This document shows positions 53,905 to 62,778 of a DNA stretch of 64,000 nucleotides, in pieces. Each line of letters opens with the position of its first letter. Position 1 is the first letter of the stretch. The translations under genes were made by a program, and so were the position numbers. Below the pieces are notes generated by a model. It was not told where the DNA came from. It made no database searches and worked only from the letters and a program-made list of their open reading frames with translations. This DNA comes from Candidatus Sabulitectum sp. (GTDB lineage Bacteria; Fermentibacterota; Fermentibacteria; Fermentibacterales; JCC-6): the NCBI GenBank assembly GCA_021107435.1, contig JAIOSV010000031.1:1-64000 (forward strand), read 5' to 3'.

Positions 53905-55347
53905 TCAGCCCTTCGGTTTAACCAGCTTGTCTATCTGCTGCCCTACCATCTGAGTAAGACTCCAGGCACCGTGAAACATCGCCCTGAGCTGAAACGGGGA
54001 CATGAGGTTTCTCAGCCTGTAAAGAATGAAGGCGGGGCGGAGGAAATAGCGAATGTACGCCAGTCTTCTAAGCTCCATGATATCGTCAGCGGTCATGCTG
54101 AACGGTACAAAGCATGGTCTGTCCAGAAGCATTCCCTGATCGTCGAGATTGCTGGACATCCTGCCGAACTTGCCCTGCATGACACCTTTGTAGAGAGGAG
54201 TGCCTGGAAATGGAGTGATGGGGAAAAATTCAACGGTAAAGCTTCCAAGTTCTCTCGCAAAATCAATTGTTTCAAGACCTTCTTTGAATGTCTCCCCCGG
54301 AATACCGAATATGTAGGTTGTGTGAGTCTTTATTCCCACGCTGTGAGCAAGTTTCACCGCGACTCTTATTCGATCAATGGTTTCAAATTTCAGCAGAGTA
54401 TCCAGATTCTTCTGAACACCGCTTTCCACCCCAAAGTTAATGCACCAGCAACCGGCGGCCTTCATGGCCCTGAGTAATCTTTTGTTAACGGCGTCTGCCC
54501 GGCAGGAAACCCACCATCTGACATTCACATTCCTTTCGATCAATTCTTTACAGAATTTGTAAACATGATCGTGATTAAATGTGAAATGCTCATCCCAGAA
54601 TTTAATCTCTCTTACGCCGTAGTTCTTAACATAGCTTTCTATCTCGTCAACTATCTTCTCAGCACTTCTCAGGCGGATGTGTCTGCCGTACATCTTGTAG
54701 CAGTAGATGCATGACCCGTCACACCCCCTGCTGGCAATCATCTGCATGGCTGGAACAGTAGAAACCTGCTCGAAGCTGGGCCAGTACCTTTCCATCTCGC
54801 AAAGCTCTACTGCGGGGAAAGGCAGGTCATCCAGATCCTGAATCATGGATCTTTTTCCTGTGTATACAATGTTGCCTTTTTTATCACGGTAAAACAGTCC
54901 TGTAATTCCGCTGATATCTCTTCCCTCAGCTACGGAATCAACCAGTTCTCCGGTGGTGATCTCACCCTCACCGGCAACAATCACATCAAGTGCGTCGCAC
55001 TCATCCATGAGTCTTTCAGGCATGGCTGTGGCGCCGTGTCCACCGATAAAGGTAAATATCTCAGGATTGTCTCTCTTAACATCACTGATAAAGGTGGAAG
55101 CCTGATCCCATAGAAGGCTGATTACATACACGCCAATTGCGTCGGCCTTGAAATCGCTGACCATTTGACGCATTCTGTCATTTGTATAGAAAAAGCCCTC
55201 AAGGAATTTAATCTGATGCCCGCGGTCCCGAAGAGCCGCTGCAATGTACTGAAGCCCGGGAGTGGGCCAGCAGCCGCTGATCCCCCGGGTGTCTCTGGCT
55301 CTTATGTCATCAGGTCCCCAGGGAGGAACAACAAGCGCGATTCTCAA
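53905..55347 (-). CDS. B12-binding-domain radical SAM protein 3
   Basis: This 480-residue paralogue of radical SAM 2 has the cobalamin-domain motif FIGGHGATAMPERLM, the radical SAM motif ASRGCDGSCIYCYKM (near residue 208), REIKFWDEHFTFNHDHVYKF and IFGIPGETFKEGLETIDFA. It starts at TTG 55347, supported by GGAAGGGG. It heads an operon with a GT2 and the ArnT-like transferase. Like its paralogues it is predicted to use adenosyl radical and methylcobalamin chemistry on an unactivated carbon; its substrate is open. Confidence 0.85.
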   Translation of the reverse strand: MRIALVVPPWGPDDIRARDTRGISGCWPTPGLQYIAAALRDRGHQIKFLEGFFYTNDRMRQMVSDFKADAIGVYVISLLWDQASTFISDVKRDNPEIFTFIGGHGATAMPERLMDECDALDVIVAGEGEITTGELVDSVAEGRDISGITGLFYRDKKGNIVYTGKRSMIQDLDDLPFPAVELCEMERYWPSFEQVSTVPAMQMIASRGCDGSCIYCYKMYGRHIRLRSAEKIVDEIESYVKNYGVREIKFWDEHFTFNHDHVYKFCKELIERNVNVRWWVSCRADAVNKRLLRAMKAAGCWCINFGVESGVQKNLDTLLKFETIDRIRVAVKLAHSVGIKTHTTYIFGIPGETFKEGLETIDFARELGSFTVEFFPITPFPGTPLYKGVMQGKFGRMSSNLDDQGMLLDRPCFVPFSMTADDIMELRRLAYIRYFLRPAFILYRLRNLMSPFQLRAMFHGAWSLTQMVGQQIDKLVKPKG

Positions 55348-55415
55348 ATGAAACCCCTTCCGGCAGAAGTGGGAATATGCAGATTAGGAACGCGTCCGAC
55401 AATACAGCACTGGCA

Positions 55416-57998
55416 TTATTCAGGTATGAAAACCAGGGAATCTCCATCCAGGTCTATCCTTATTGTGCTGCCCTCGGGAATCTCTCCCTTCAGAATAGCC
55501 TCAGCCAATCTGTTCTGAATCTCCCGCTGAACAACTCTTTTCAGAGGTCTTGCTCCGTAAGCCGGATCGTATCCCAGTTCAGCAAGATGGTTGAGAGCAC
55601 TCTCTGATGCGGAAATTGAAAGATTCTGACCGGCGAGAATAGAGTTAAGTCTCTCCAGCTGTATTAAGACAATACCCCGAATCTGTTCACGTGAAAGTGA
55701 ATCAAAGATTATGACTTCATCAATCCTGTTGAGGAACTCAGGCCGGAATCTCGCTTCAAGCTCCTGTGTTGCCCTTCTTTTCCTCTCCTCAGGCGCAAGC
55801 TCTCTGCCGATAGTTCCAATCCAGTCACTGCCCAGATTTGATGTCATTATGAGCACAGAATTGCGGAAATCCACAGTTCGGCCCTGGCCGTCAGTGAGTC
55901 TTCCCTCGTCAAGAATCTGAAGAAACACATTGAATACATCAGGATGTGCCTTTTCTATCTCATCAAACAGAACTACAGAGTAAGGCTTTCTGCGAATGGC
56001 TTCTGTGAGATAACCGCCTTCATCATAGCCTACATAACCCGGAGGAGCTCCAATAAGTCTTGATACTGAGTGCTTTTCCATGAACTCGCTCATATCCACT
56101 CTTATCATGGCTTCCGGACTGTCAAAAAGAAAATCGGCAAGACTCTTCGCTAGCTCGGTCTTACCCACTCCGGTAGGTCCCATGAAGATGAAACTTCCCA
56201 GGGGCTGATTCGGGTCCTGAACTCCTGCCCTGGCTCTGCGTATGGCTCTGGACACAGAGCCCACGGCAGCGTCCTGCCCGACCACCCTCTTTTTCAGGCC
56301 TTCCTCCATGTGAAGAAGTCTTTCCCGCTCTCCTTCCAGCATTCTGGAAACAGGAATACCGGTCCATCTGGAAACAACCGCCGCTATCTGTTCCGCAGTT
56401 ATCTCCTCTGTAAGCATAGCTCCGTTTTCCTGAAGAGCCGAAAGGTCTTTTCTGGCATTTTCAAGCTCATCGGCTACGGTTCGGAGATCACCGTATCTTA
56501 TCCGCGCAACCTCAGAAAGATCACCAGTTCTTTCTGCCTTCTTCTCCTGAATCCGAAGATCATCCAGTTTCCTGGAAAGCTCTCTTGTTCTGTTAATGGC
56601 TTCCCTTTCGTTCTTCCATCTTGCCTCCAGGGCAGAAAACTCTTCTCTGAGATCCGCAATTTCCTTTTTTACATCACTGAGTTTGATTTTTGAAGCCTTG
56701 TCCCTCTCCCGTTTCAGTCCTTCACCGGCTATTTCAAGTCTGGTAATCTGTCGTTTGAGGGCATCAACCTCGGCTGGCATACTGTCTATCTCGATCCGAA
56801 GGCGACTTGCTGCTTCATCCACAAGGTCAATTGCCTTGTCAGGCAGAAACCGGTCGGAAATGTATCTGTCGCTGAGAGTGGCAGCAGCTATCAGTGCAGG
56901 GTCCTGAATGTGAATTCCATGATGAACCTCGTATTTCTCCCGAAGACCTCTCAGGATGTTGACTGTGTCCTCTACTGAAGGGGGTTCCACCAGAACAGGC
57001 TGGAATCGCCTCTCCAGAGCGGCATCCTTCTCAATGTACTTTCGGTACTCATCAAGAGTTGTTGCTCCTATGCAGTGCAGATCTCCTCTGGCAAGAGCCG
57101 GCTTGAGCATGTTCGCGGCATCCACTGCACCCTGTGCTGCTCCTGCGCCAACCAGCGTGTGCATCTCGTCAATGAAAAGAATAACCCTTCCCTCGCTGGC
57201 CGATATCTCCGAAAGAACTGCTTTAAGCCTCTCTTCGAACTCACCCCGGAATTTTGCCCCGGCAATCAGTGAACCCATGTCAAGCGCCATAAGACTTTTA
57301 TTCTTAAGAGTCTCGGGAACATCACCTTCTGCAATTCTTCCTGCAAGGCCTTCGGCAATAGCAGTTTTACCGACACCCGGTTCACCAATCAGAACTGGAT
57401 TGTTCTTTCTGCGCCTGCAGAGTATCTGCATTGTTCGCATAATCTCGTCGTCTCTACCTATAACCGGATCCAGCTTCTGTTGTCCTGCAAGAGCCGTGAG
57501 ATCCTTTGTGTATTTTTTCAGAGCCTCATAGCTGTCCTCTGCGTTCTCGCTTGTAACTCTTGACGAACCTCTTATCTCAGAAAGAGCCTCAAGAAAATTC
57601 TGTTCATTTATTCCAGTTTCCTGAAGAACATCAGAAGCCTGCCCCCGGACAGAGAGGATACCCATGAAGAGGTGCTCACTGGCGACAAAATCGTCCTTCA
57701 TTCTTTGGGATATCTTCTCTGAGTCCTTAAGAACGTTCAGAGTAATACGTGACAAAGCCGGCTGCGCTCCACCGGAAGATCGGGGAAGGTTGCTCAAGGC
57801 TTCTGTAATCCCTCCAGCCAGCGTGGAAAGCTGCACTCCAAGCCTATTCATTATTCCGGGAATTGTTCCGGAATCATCGTTAACAAGTGCCGAGAGTATA
57901 TGCAGCGGGGTAACCTCCGGGTTACCGGCAGAAGAAGCTGAGTTGATTGCTTCGGTAACTGCCTCTCTGGCTTTAATGGTAAGTTTCTCAAGTGTCAT
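55416..57998 (-). CDS. clpB: ClpB disaggregase
   Basis: This 860-residue Hsp100 disaggregase carries an N-domain (about 1-145), first AAA module with Walker [15 protein letters not shown] near residue 205 and [13 protein letters not shown], a coiled-coil M domain (about 405-520), second AAA module with Walker [14 protein letters not shown] near 607 and the [19 protein letters not shown] segment, and a C-terminal small domain. It extracts aggregated proteins with DnaK. The ATG follows AAAGGAG. Single gene, no CIRCE-type element visible. Confidence 0.97.
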   Translation of the reverse strand: MTLEKLTIKAREAVTEAINSASSAGNPEVTPLHILSALVNDDSGTIPGIMNRLGVQLSTLAGGITEALSNLPRSSGGAQPALSRITLNVLKDSEKISQRMKDDFVASEHLFMGILSVRGQASDVLQETGINEQNFLEALSEIRGSSRVTSENAEDSYEALKKYTKDLTALAGQQKLDPVIGRDDEIMRTMQILCRRRKNNPVLIGEPGVGKTAIAEGLAGRIAEGDVPETLKNKSLMALDMGSLIAGAKFRGEFEERLKAVLSEISASEGRVILFIDEMHTLVGAGAAQGAVDAANMLKPALARGDLHCIGATTLDEYRKYIEKDAALERRFQPVLVEPPSVEDTVNILRGLREKYEVHHGIHIQDPALIAAATLSDRYISDRFLPDKAIDLVDEAASRLRIEIDSMPAEVDALKRQITRLEIAGEGLKRERDKASKIKLSDVKKEIADLREEFSALEARWKNEREAINRTRELSRKLDDLRIQEKKAERTGDLSEVARIRYGDLRTVADELENARKDLSALQENGAMLTEEITAEQIAAVVSRWTGIPVSRMLEGERERLLHMEEGLKKRVVGQDAAVGSVSRAIRRARAGVQDPNQPLGSFIFMGPTGVGKTELAKSLADFLFDSPEAMIRVDMSEFMEKHSVSRLIGAPPGYVGYDEGGYLTEAIRRKPYSVVLFDEIEKAHPDVFNVFLQILDEGRLTDGQGRTVDFRNSVLIMTSNLGSDWIGTIGRELAPEERKRRATQELEARFRPEFLNRIDEVIIFDSLSREQIRGIVLIQLERLNSILAGQNLSISASESALNHLAELGYDPAYGARPLKRVVQREIQNRLAEAILKGEIPEGSTIRIDLDGDSLVFIPE

Positions 57999-58254
57999 GT
58001 TTTTCTCCTTTTACCATTTACATTAGCAAAACTCAGGCCAAGAGATAGCGCTATATATTATCTTATTTAAACTAATATCATCACACATCATAAAAAAAAG
58101 CTGTATGCTGCGCCGAAATGACACGGTCTCCCGAGACCATTGCAAATGGTATGGAATATTCGCTCCGGCATGACCATCTCTTTACCGTCGATTTCATTTG
58201 TTGTAGCTTTCAGCCATGAGTGCCGCAATCATACAATGCAATCCGGAGGTAAAA
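57999..58254. other. intergenic region between clpB and the divergent oxidoreductase operon
   Basis: This 256-base region holds two divergent start regions. AT-rich tracts near 58045-58075 contain the palindrome ATAGCGCTAT at 58045-58054 and may include the clpB promoter. GGTCTC-CC-GAGACC at 58125-58138 is another small inverted repeat. No gene is supported. Confidence 0.5.
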
Positions 58255-59250
58255 ATGGCCAACATCGGAGTAGTAGGACTTGGCTACTGGGGTCCTAATC
58301 TTTTGAGAAACATCATATCCAGCAGAAGAAGCGACAAAATCGTGATTTGTGACAAGGATCCAGGACGTTTAAGCAAGATAGCAGAGAGATTTCCAACCTG
58401 CCGCAAAACTCTGGACGCCACAGATATCTTCAATGATCCTGATATCGATGCAGTGGTAATCGCTACCAGCGTCTCCAGTCACTACCCTCTGGCAATGGCG
58501 GCGATGAAAACAGGCAAGCATGTTTTTGTGGAAAAACCATTCGCAGAGGATACAAAAAAAGCAGAAGAGATGGTGCGATACGCAGAAAACAACGGACTGG
58601 TAACCATGGTCGGTCACACATTCCTCTATTCTCCTCCTGTGCTGAAGATCAAGCAGATCCTTGACAACAAGGAACTCGGCGACATCAGATTCATCACAAG
58701 CAACAGAGTTAACCTTGGATTGCATCAAAAGGATGTCTCTGTTATCTGGGATCTTGCGCCTCATGACTTTTCCATGCTTTTCTACTGGCTTAATGAGGAA
58801 CCAAACTTCGTTGAAGCTTTCGGGCATGACTATGTTTTGAAAGGTATTCCTGATGTAGCCTTCATAAATCTCGGATTTCCCAGTGGAGCAATCGCGAATG
58901 TACAGGTGGCCTGGCTGGCTCCTTCCAAGCTGAGGAAAACTGTCATTGTGGGAAGCCGGAAGATGCTCATCTACGATGATACCGAGCCTAACGAGAAAAT
59001 CAAGATATTTGATAAGGGAGTTGACATTCTGGAACCGGAGACTTTCGGTGAATACCAGCTCTCTTACCGTACTGGAGACATAGTCAGTCCGCAGATTGAC
59101 TCCTTCGAGCCTCTTCACTCCGAAATGGAAGAATTCCTCCTCTGTATAGAAACGGGAGAAACTCCTAGAACATCCGGCAGAAGTGGCATGGGCGTTGTCA
59201 AAGCACTTGAAATCGCAGACAAAAGCCTTTCTGCCAAGCTGAATAAGTAA
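58255..59250 (+). CDS. Gfo/Idh/MocA-family oxidoreductase
   Basis: The start at 58255 has GGAGG five bases upstream; the frame to 58216 is ignored. The 331-residue protein has the Rossmann motif IGVVGLGYWGPNLLRN, the family EKPFAEDTKKAEEM (EKP with catalytic Lys, near residue 96) and WDLAPHDFSMLFYW (His near 178). Members oxidise sugars or inositols with NAD(P); several make nucleotide-sugar 3-ketosugars (WlbA-like). It starts a three-gene operon with the pseudo-ABC ATPase (six bases downstream) and its membrane partner. The substrate is unknown. Confidence 0.88.
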   Translation: MANIGVVGLGYWGPNLLRNIISSRRSDKIVICDKDPGRLSKIAERFPTCRKTLDATDIFNDPDIDAVVIATSVSSHYPLAMAAMKTGKHVFVEKPFAEDTKKAEEMVRYAENNGLVTMVGHTFLYSPPVLKIKQILDNKELGDIRFITSNRVNLGLHQKDVSVIWDLAPHDFSMLFYWLNEEPNFVEAFGHDYVLKGIPDVAFINLGFPSGAIANVQVAWLAPSKLRKTVIVGSRKMLIYDDTEPNEKIKIFDKGVDILEPETFGEYQLSYRTGDIVSPQIDSFEPLHSEMEEFLLCIETGETPRTSGRSGMGVVKALEIADKSLSAKLNK

Positions 59251-59256
59251 CAGACC

Positions 59257-60207
59257 ATGAAGCAGCCTCCCAAGGTTCTTCTGAAATACCTCGGCGTCTC
59301 ACTGGGAAAAGGCTTACCCCTTTCCATTGATTTTGCTGTACTGGCAGGAACAATGGCGGCTCTTCTGGGAGACGAGAATTCTGCAGCCGGCACTCTAGCT
59401 GAGTATGCTGCAGGGTTCTCGTCACCACCTGTGGGTAAAGTCGTAACAGGAATCGGCATGGCACCGTCCACTTCTCGAGAGGGCAGGATTTCAACAGGAT
59501 ACATATCCGCAGATATTGACACGCCTCCCGGAATGACCGCAAGAGGTTGTATCAATCTTGCAGTAGCCGGTTCCGGAAAAAACAGGAAGGAAACAGTACA
59601 ACTCACAAATCAGCTTCTGGAGTGGCTTGATCTTAAATCTCTGGACGGCGTTCCCGTTGAGAAACTTGAACCATCCGAGGTTCAAAAAACTGCAATGGCA
59701 ATAGCAATGGCTACTTCACCTGAACTTCTGGTTGTTGAATGCCCTGTGCACGATTCTCTTCATGCAAAACTCAAGACTTTCTCTGAAGCAGGTAACACTG
59801 TTCTTTTCAGAGCCTCATCCCTGGGACAGATACCCTACGGCGTGGAACGCATAGCACTCTGCGACAAAAACGGTATCAGCAGAACTGTCAGACACTCGGA
59901 ACTCGCAGCAATGGCGGTTGGAGGCTCAGAAATAACTGTTTCTTTCTACCCTTCAATACCCCGTAAACAACTTGAAATGATTGAAGGAATAAAGAATTTG
60001 GTCCATACTGACGGGGTATACAGATTTACCCATACAGACACAAGATACGCCATCACTCAGTTGATGCTCATAGCAAGAGCGAACTCAAGAGCTGTTGTGG
60101 GACTTAATCTGTCTCCCATTCCTCCCGATACACTTCTTAAGATGTTTAATCCACCTGATGAGCTCCAGGCTTCAGTTGATTTGTTCGGCGAGGAGGAAGG
60201 TTTCTGA
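59257..60207 (+). CDS. degenerate ABC-type ATPase domain protein (pseudo-NBD)
   Basis: This 316-residue protein aligns end to end with an ABC-2-type nucleotide-binding domain but has lost every catalytic motif. Walker A is GDENSAAGT (about 38-46), where GPNGAGKST is normal, so the lysine is gone. The signature LSGGQ is LEPSEVQ (137-143), preceded by the LEWLDL helix. Walker B is LLVVECP (157-163), with Asp-Glu replaced by Glu-Cys. The H-loop histidine near 187 is Ser (TVLFRASS). A C-terminal extension of about 100 residues follows. Overall fold elements and spacing are kept, so it has probably been preserved as a non-hydrolysing regulator or scaffold. The stop is two bases before the membrane-protein start at 60210, and six bases separate it from the oxidoreductase. 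Confidence 0.72.
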   Translation: MKQPPKVLLKYLGVSLGKGLPLSIDFAVLAGTMAALLGDENSAAGTLAEYAAGFSSPPVGKVVTGIGMAPSTSREGRISTGYISADIDTPPGMTARGCINLAVAGSGKNRKETVQLTNQLLEWLDLKSLDGVPVEKLEPSEVQKTAMAIAMATSPELLVVECPVHDSLHAKLKTFSEAGNTVLFRASSLGQIPYGVERIALCDKNGISRTVRHSELAAMAVGGSEITVSFYPSIPRKQLEMIEGIKNLVHTDGVYRFTHTDTRYAITQLMLIARANSRAVVGLNLSPIPPDTLLKMFNPPDELQASVDLFGEEEGF

Positions 60208-60209
60208 AC

Positions 60210-60848
60210 TTGCAGATAACCATTCTTACAGCCCGCATGATGTGGGAAAGAGCAATCAACATGAGCAGCAGACTCTGGCTCGGCGGTCTTCTTCTGATTA
60301 GTCTGCTGATAATTACTCCAAAGCAGCAAATACCCTATCAGTTTGTTTCTTTTACAGTATTGTTTCCTGCGGTGTTTCTGCTTACAGATTGGAGCAGTTC
60401 CGCTGCCCGAAAGAGCATGATGTTCATAACCACCAGAGGTACTGGCAGAAAGCAAGTCAGGACAGCCGAGTGGCTTTTCCCGTCACTGGCAGGAGCAGTT
60501 ATCTCTTCGATAGCTGTATTCACCGTATCAGCTCCTCCTCCGTGGCAATTCTGGGTTGCTGCATCACTGATTGCGACTTCGTTTTCTCTGATCCTTCTTA
60601 TGACAGAGCAGCATTTGAAATATGCAGGCAGAGCAGTTCTTTATCTTATGTGGCTTGCTCAGATCACAGGATTCCGGCAAACCGGTCGAGTTACCGATTT
60701 CCTGCTGTTTACAGGATATCCTGCCGCTGTTCTGATAGCAGATCCAGTTGCCGGATCACCTCATCCCGACAGTTATGTACTGGCATCACTGGTGATAATG
60801 TTCCTTGCGGCAAGTACCTATGTGTATTTACTGAAAAGAAACAGCTGA
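60210..60848 (+). CDS. ABC-2-like membrane protein, partner of the pseudo-ATPase
   Basis: This 212-residue protein starts at TTG 60210 (GAGGAGGAAGG nine bases upstream). About six hydrophobic segments are visible (LWLGGLLLISLLIITP; FVSFTVLFPAVFLLTDW; FPSLAGAVISSIAVFTV; FWVAASLIATSFSLILLM; LTGYPAAVLIADP-like; YVLASLVIMFLAASTYVYLL). The N-terminal ITILTARMMWERAIN resembles the amphipathic start of ABC-2 permeases. No ATPase with intact motifs is nearby, so the pair is a membrane complex with a dead nucleotide site. Its last 21 bases overlap trmFO tail to tail. Confidence 0.7.
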   Translation: MQITILTARMMWERAINMSSRLWLGGLLLISLLIITPKQQIPYQFVSFTVLFPAVFLLTDWSSSAARKSMMFITTRGTGRKQVRTAEWLFPSLAGAVISSIAVFTVSAPPPWQFWVAASLIATSFSLILLMTEQHLKYAGRAVLYLMWLAQITGFRQTGRVTDFLLFTGYPAAVLIADPVAGSPHPDSYVLASLVIMFLAASTYVYLLKRNS

Positions 60849-62135
60849 CAAACTTACCAGCCATTTGCCCAGACTCATAAGGGCTCTTTCAGCCTGTGCT
60901 TCTCTTCTGGCCCTTCTGCCTCCCCTTATTTTATCCGCCATGGGAGGAAAAAGACCATAGTTAATGTTGGACGGCTGATAGTTGTCTGTTGCCGTTTCCG
61001 AGGTGTACCTGAGTATCGCTCCCAGAGCCGTGTCGGCAGGAGGCAGCGTCTGGAGACCCGCCATAAGCTTTCCGGCAAGGTAACCGGAAGCAATGGATTC
61101 AATGTAGCCCTCAATCCCGGTGATCTGACCGGCAAACATTATTCTTTCATCAGTTTTCAGGCGCATTCTTCCACCAAGGAGGGACGGGCCATTAATGAAT
61201 GTGTTCCTGTGCATGGAGCCAAGACGGATGAACTCAGCCTTCTCCAGACCGGGAATCATCCTGAAAATTCTCTTCTGCTCGGGGTAAGTCAGCTTTGTCT
61301 GAAATCCAACAAGATTCCAGGCAGTTCCCGCTCTGTTTTCCATTCTCAGCTGAACCACAGCAAAGGGTCTCTGCCCGGTCAGGGGATTCAATAACCCAAC
61401 CGGTTTCATCGCGCCAAAAGCAAGGGACATGTCTCCACTGTCCGCGATTGCCTCAACAGGCATACAACCCTGGAAGTGAATTTCCTTCTCAAAGTCCCGG
61501 GGGGAAACCCTTTCAGCACTTTTCAGCTCTCTGACAAAGTCGAAATACTCTTCTTCAGAAAGCGGGCAGTTAAGGTAATCAGCATCACCTCCTTTCTCAT
61601 AACGGTTCTGAAAGAAAGCTCGATCCATGTTAATGGACTCAAAATCAATAACCGGAGCAATAGCGTCATAGAAGTATAAAGAACCACTTCCGGTCAGTTC
61701 AACAATAGCGTCTGTAAGCGGTTTGGAGGCCAGAGGGCCTGCAGCAATAATAACTTCCCCACTGGGAATATCATTAACTTCTTCTTCCTTCATTGTTATC
61801 AGCTCATGGTCGAGAAGCATTTCTCGAACAGTTCTGCTGAATTCTTCCCTGTCCACAGCCAGGGCTCCTCCGGCAGGCACTCTGCAGCTATCAGCAGCCT
61901 TCATGAGAAAGGATTCGCACATACGAAGCTCCTCTTTAAGAAGCCCCGGCGCGTTATGAAGCAGATTTGAGCGTAGTGAGTTGGAGCAGACAAGCTCCGC
62001 CGGAAGACCTGTTGTGTGAGCGGGAGTCATGGTACCGGGACGCATCTCACACAAATCAACCCTGATGCCGGAACGAGCAAGCTGAAGAGCGGCTTCACTT
62101 CCGGCAAGACCTGCACCAACAACAGTAACTTTCAA
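60828..62135 (-). CDS. trmFO: methylenetetrahydrofolate-tRNA-(uracil-5-)-methyltransferase
   Basis: This 435-residue flavoprotein makes m5U54 in the T-loop of tRNA using methylene-THF and FAD. N-terminal KVTVVGAGLAGSEAALQLA binds FAD; LCEMRPGTMTPAHTTGLPAE, ELVCSNSLRSN and the central NRYEKGGDADYLNCPLSEEE and FQGCMPVEAIADSGDMSLAF are hallmarks. The start is TTG at 62135, five bases after GGAGG, matching the family N-terminus; the ATG at 62156 has no ribosome site. Folate-type TrmFO is typical of Firmicutes, Deltaproteobacteria and many deep lineages. It overlaps the ABC-2-like gene tail to tail. Confidence 0.94.
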   Translation of the reverse strand: MKVTVVGAGLAGSEAALQLARSGIRVDLCEMRPGTMTPAHTTGLPAELVCSNSLRSNLLHNAPGLLKEELRMCESFLMKAADSCRVPAGGALAVDREEFSRTVREMLLDHELITMKEEEVNDIPSGEVIIAAGPLASKPLTDAIVELTGSGSLYFYDAIAPVIDFESINMDRAFFQNRYEKGGDADYLNCPLSEEEYFDFVRELKSAERVSPRDFEKEIHFQGCMPVEAIADSGDMSLAFGAMKPVGLLNPLTGQRPFAVVQLRMENRAGTAWNLVGFQTKLTYPEQKRIFRMIPGLEKAEFIRLGSMHRNTFINGPSLLGGRMRLKTDERIMFAGQITGIEGYIESIASGYLAGKLMAGLQTLPPADTALGAILRYTSETATDNYQPSNINYGLFPPMADKIRGGRRARREAQAERALMSLGKWLVSLSAVSFQ

Positions 62136-62208
62136 GAATACCTCCATACGAAACAAATTAACATCTGCTTAACAATTGGGGGTTAATATAGTCCGGGAGG
62201 TTTGAGAA

Positions 62209-62706
62209 ATGACAACAGAAATGATTTTGCGATTTGGTCAACCAGTTCAAAAACCAGTGAACAAAGGAATCTTCAACTGGCTGACTAAGAATCGGGAGAC
62301 GGGGATTTTGAAGAACAGCGGTCTTAGTGTTTTTCGTCCCGGAGGAAAACAGCTCTCACTGTTTACCTGCGATAACTCGGTATCACTGTGGACTCTGGCA
62401 GGCTTTAGAGACGGAAGGTATGTGAAATCAACTGTAATGCAGAAGACTGGAGTGACACTGTTAAGCTCAATAGCCAGCAGTATCCCAGTGTTTTTCTGCT
62501 GCATCAGAAAAGGCATACCCATGTTCACAAAATCCCCGGTATCTCTTCCTCTCAATATCATCCGCTCAGCCGGAACTTTTGATCTGGCAAGCGATGGCAC
62601 CACCTTGTTTTCAAGCAGAATATGCAGATTCAAATGGAAAAGCAGAATTCTTCGGCAACAGCTTGAGGATGTGTGCCTGCTGGAATCTGTCATTGAAAGC
62701 CTTTGA
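62209..62706 (+). CDS. hypothetical protein
   Basis: This 165-residue ORF is preceded by GGGAGG, eight bases before the ATG. The sequence contains KQLSLFTCDNSVSLWTLAGF and GVTLLSSIASSIPVFFCCIR, then a basic C-terminus (CRFKWKSRILRQQLEDV). No signal peptide or family is recognised. An overlapping minus-strand ORF (62247-62693) has no ribosome site and lower plausibility. Function unknown, moderate confidence that it is real; it lies 72 bases before the asparagine synthetase gene. Confidence 0.5.
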   Translation: MTTEMILRFGQPVQKPVNKGIFNWLTKNRETGILKNSGLSVFRPGGKQLSLFTCDNSVSLWTLAGFRDGRYVKSTVMQKTGVTLLSSIASSIPVFFCCIRKGIPMFTKSPVSLPLNIIRSAGTFDLASDGTTLFSSRICRFKWKSRILRQQLEDVCLLESVIESL

Positions 62707-62778
62707 ATTCCCTACAAGAAACATTGGTATTTTTTTCATATCCTGTTATTTATCAACAGCTGGACAGGAGGGGAAAAA

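Noticed and set aside
58125-58138. GGTCTC-CC-GAGACC as a ClpB heat-shock operator
   Set aside because: It is not a CIRCE or HrcA-type site and is 127 bases or more from the clpB start; only an inverted repeat.
59569-59583. AGSGKN in the pseudo-ABC ATPase as a P-loop
   Set aside because: It lies in the helical region after the expected Walker A position, lacks the first Gly spacing and is followed by Asn rather than Ser/Thr.
62247-62693. 148-codon minus-strand frame opposite the orphan gene at 62209
   Set aside because: No ribosome site and less protein-like than the plus-strand frame; kept only as an alternative.
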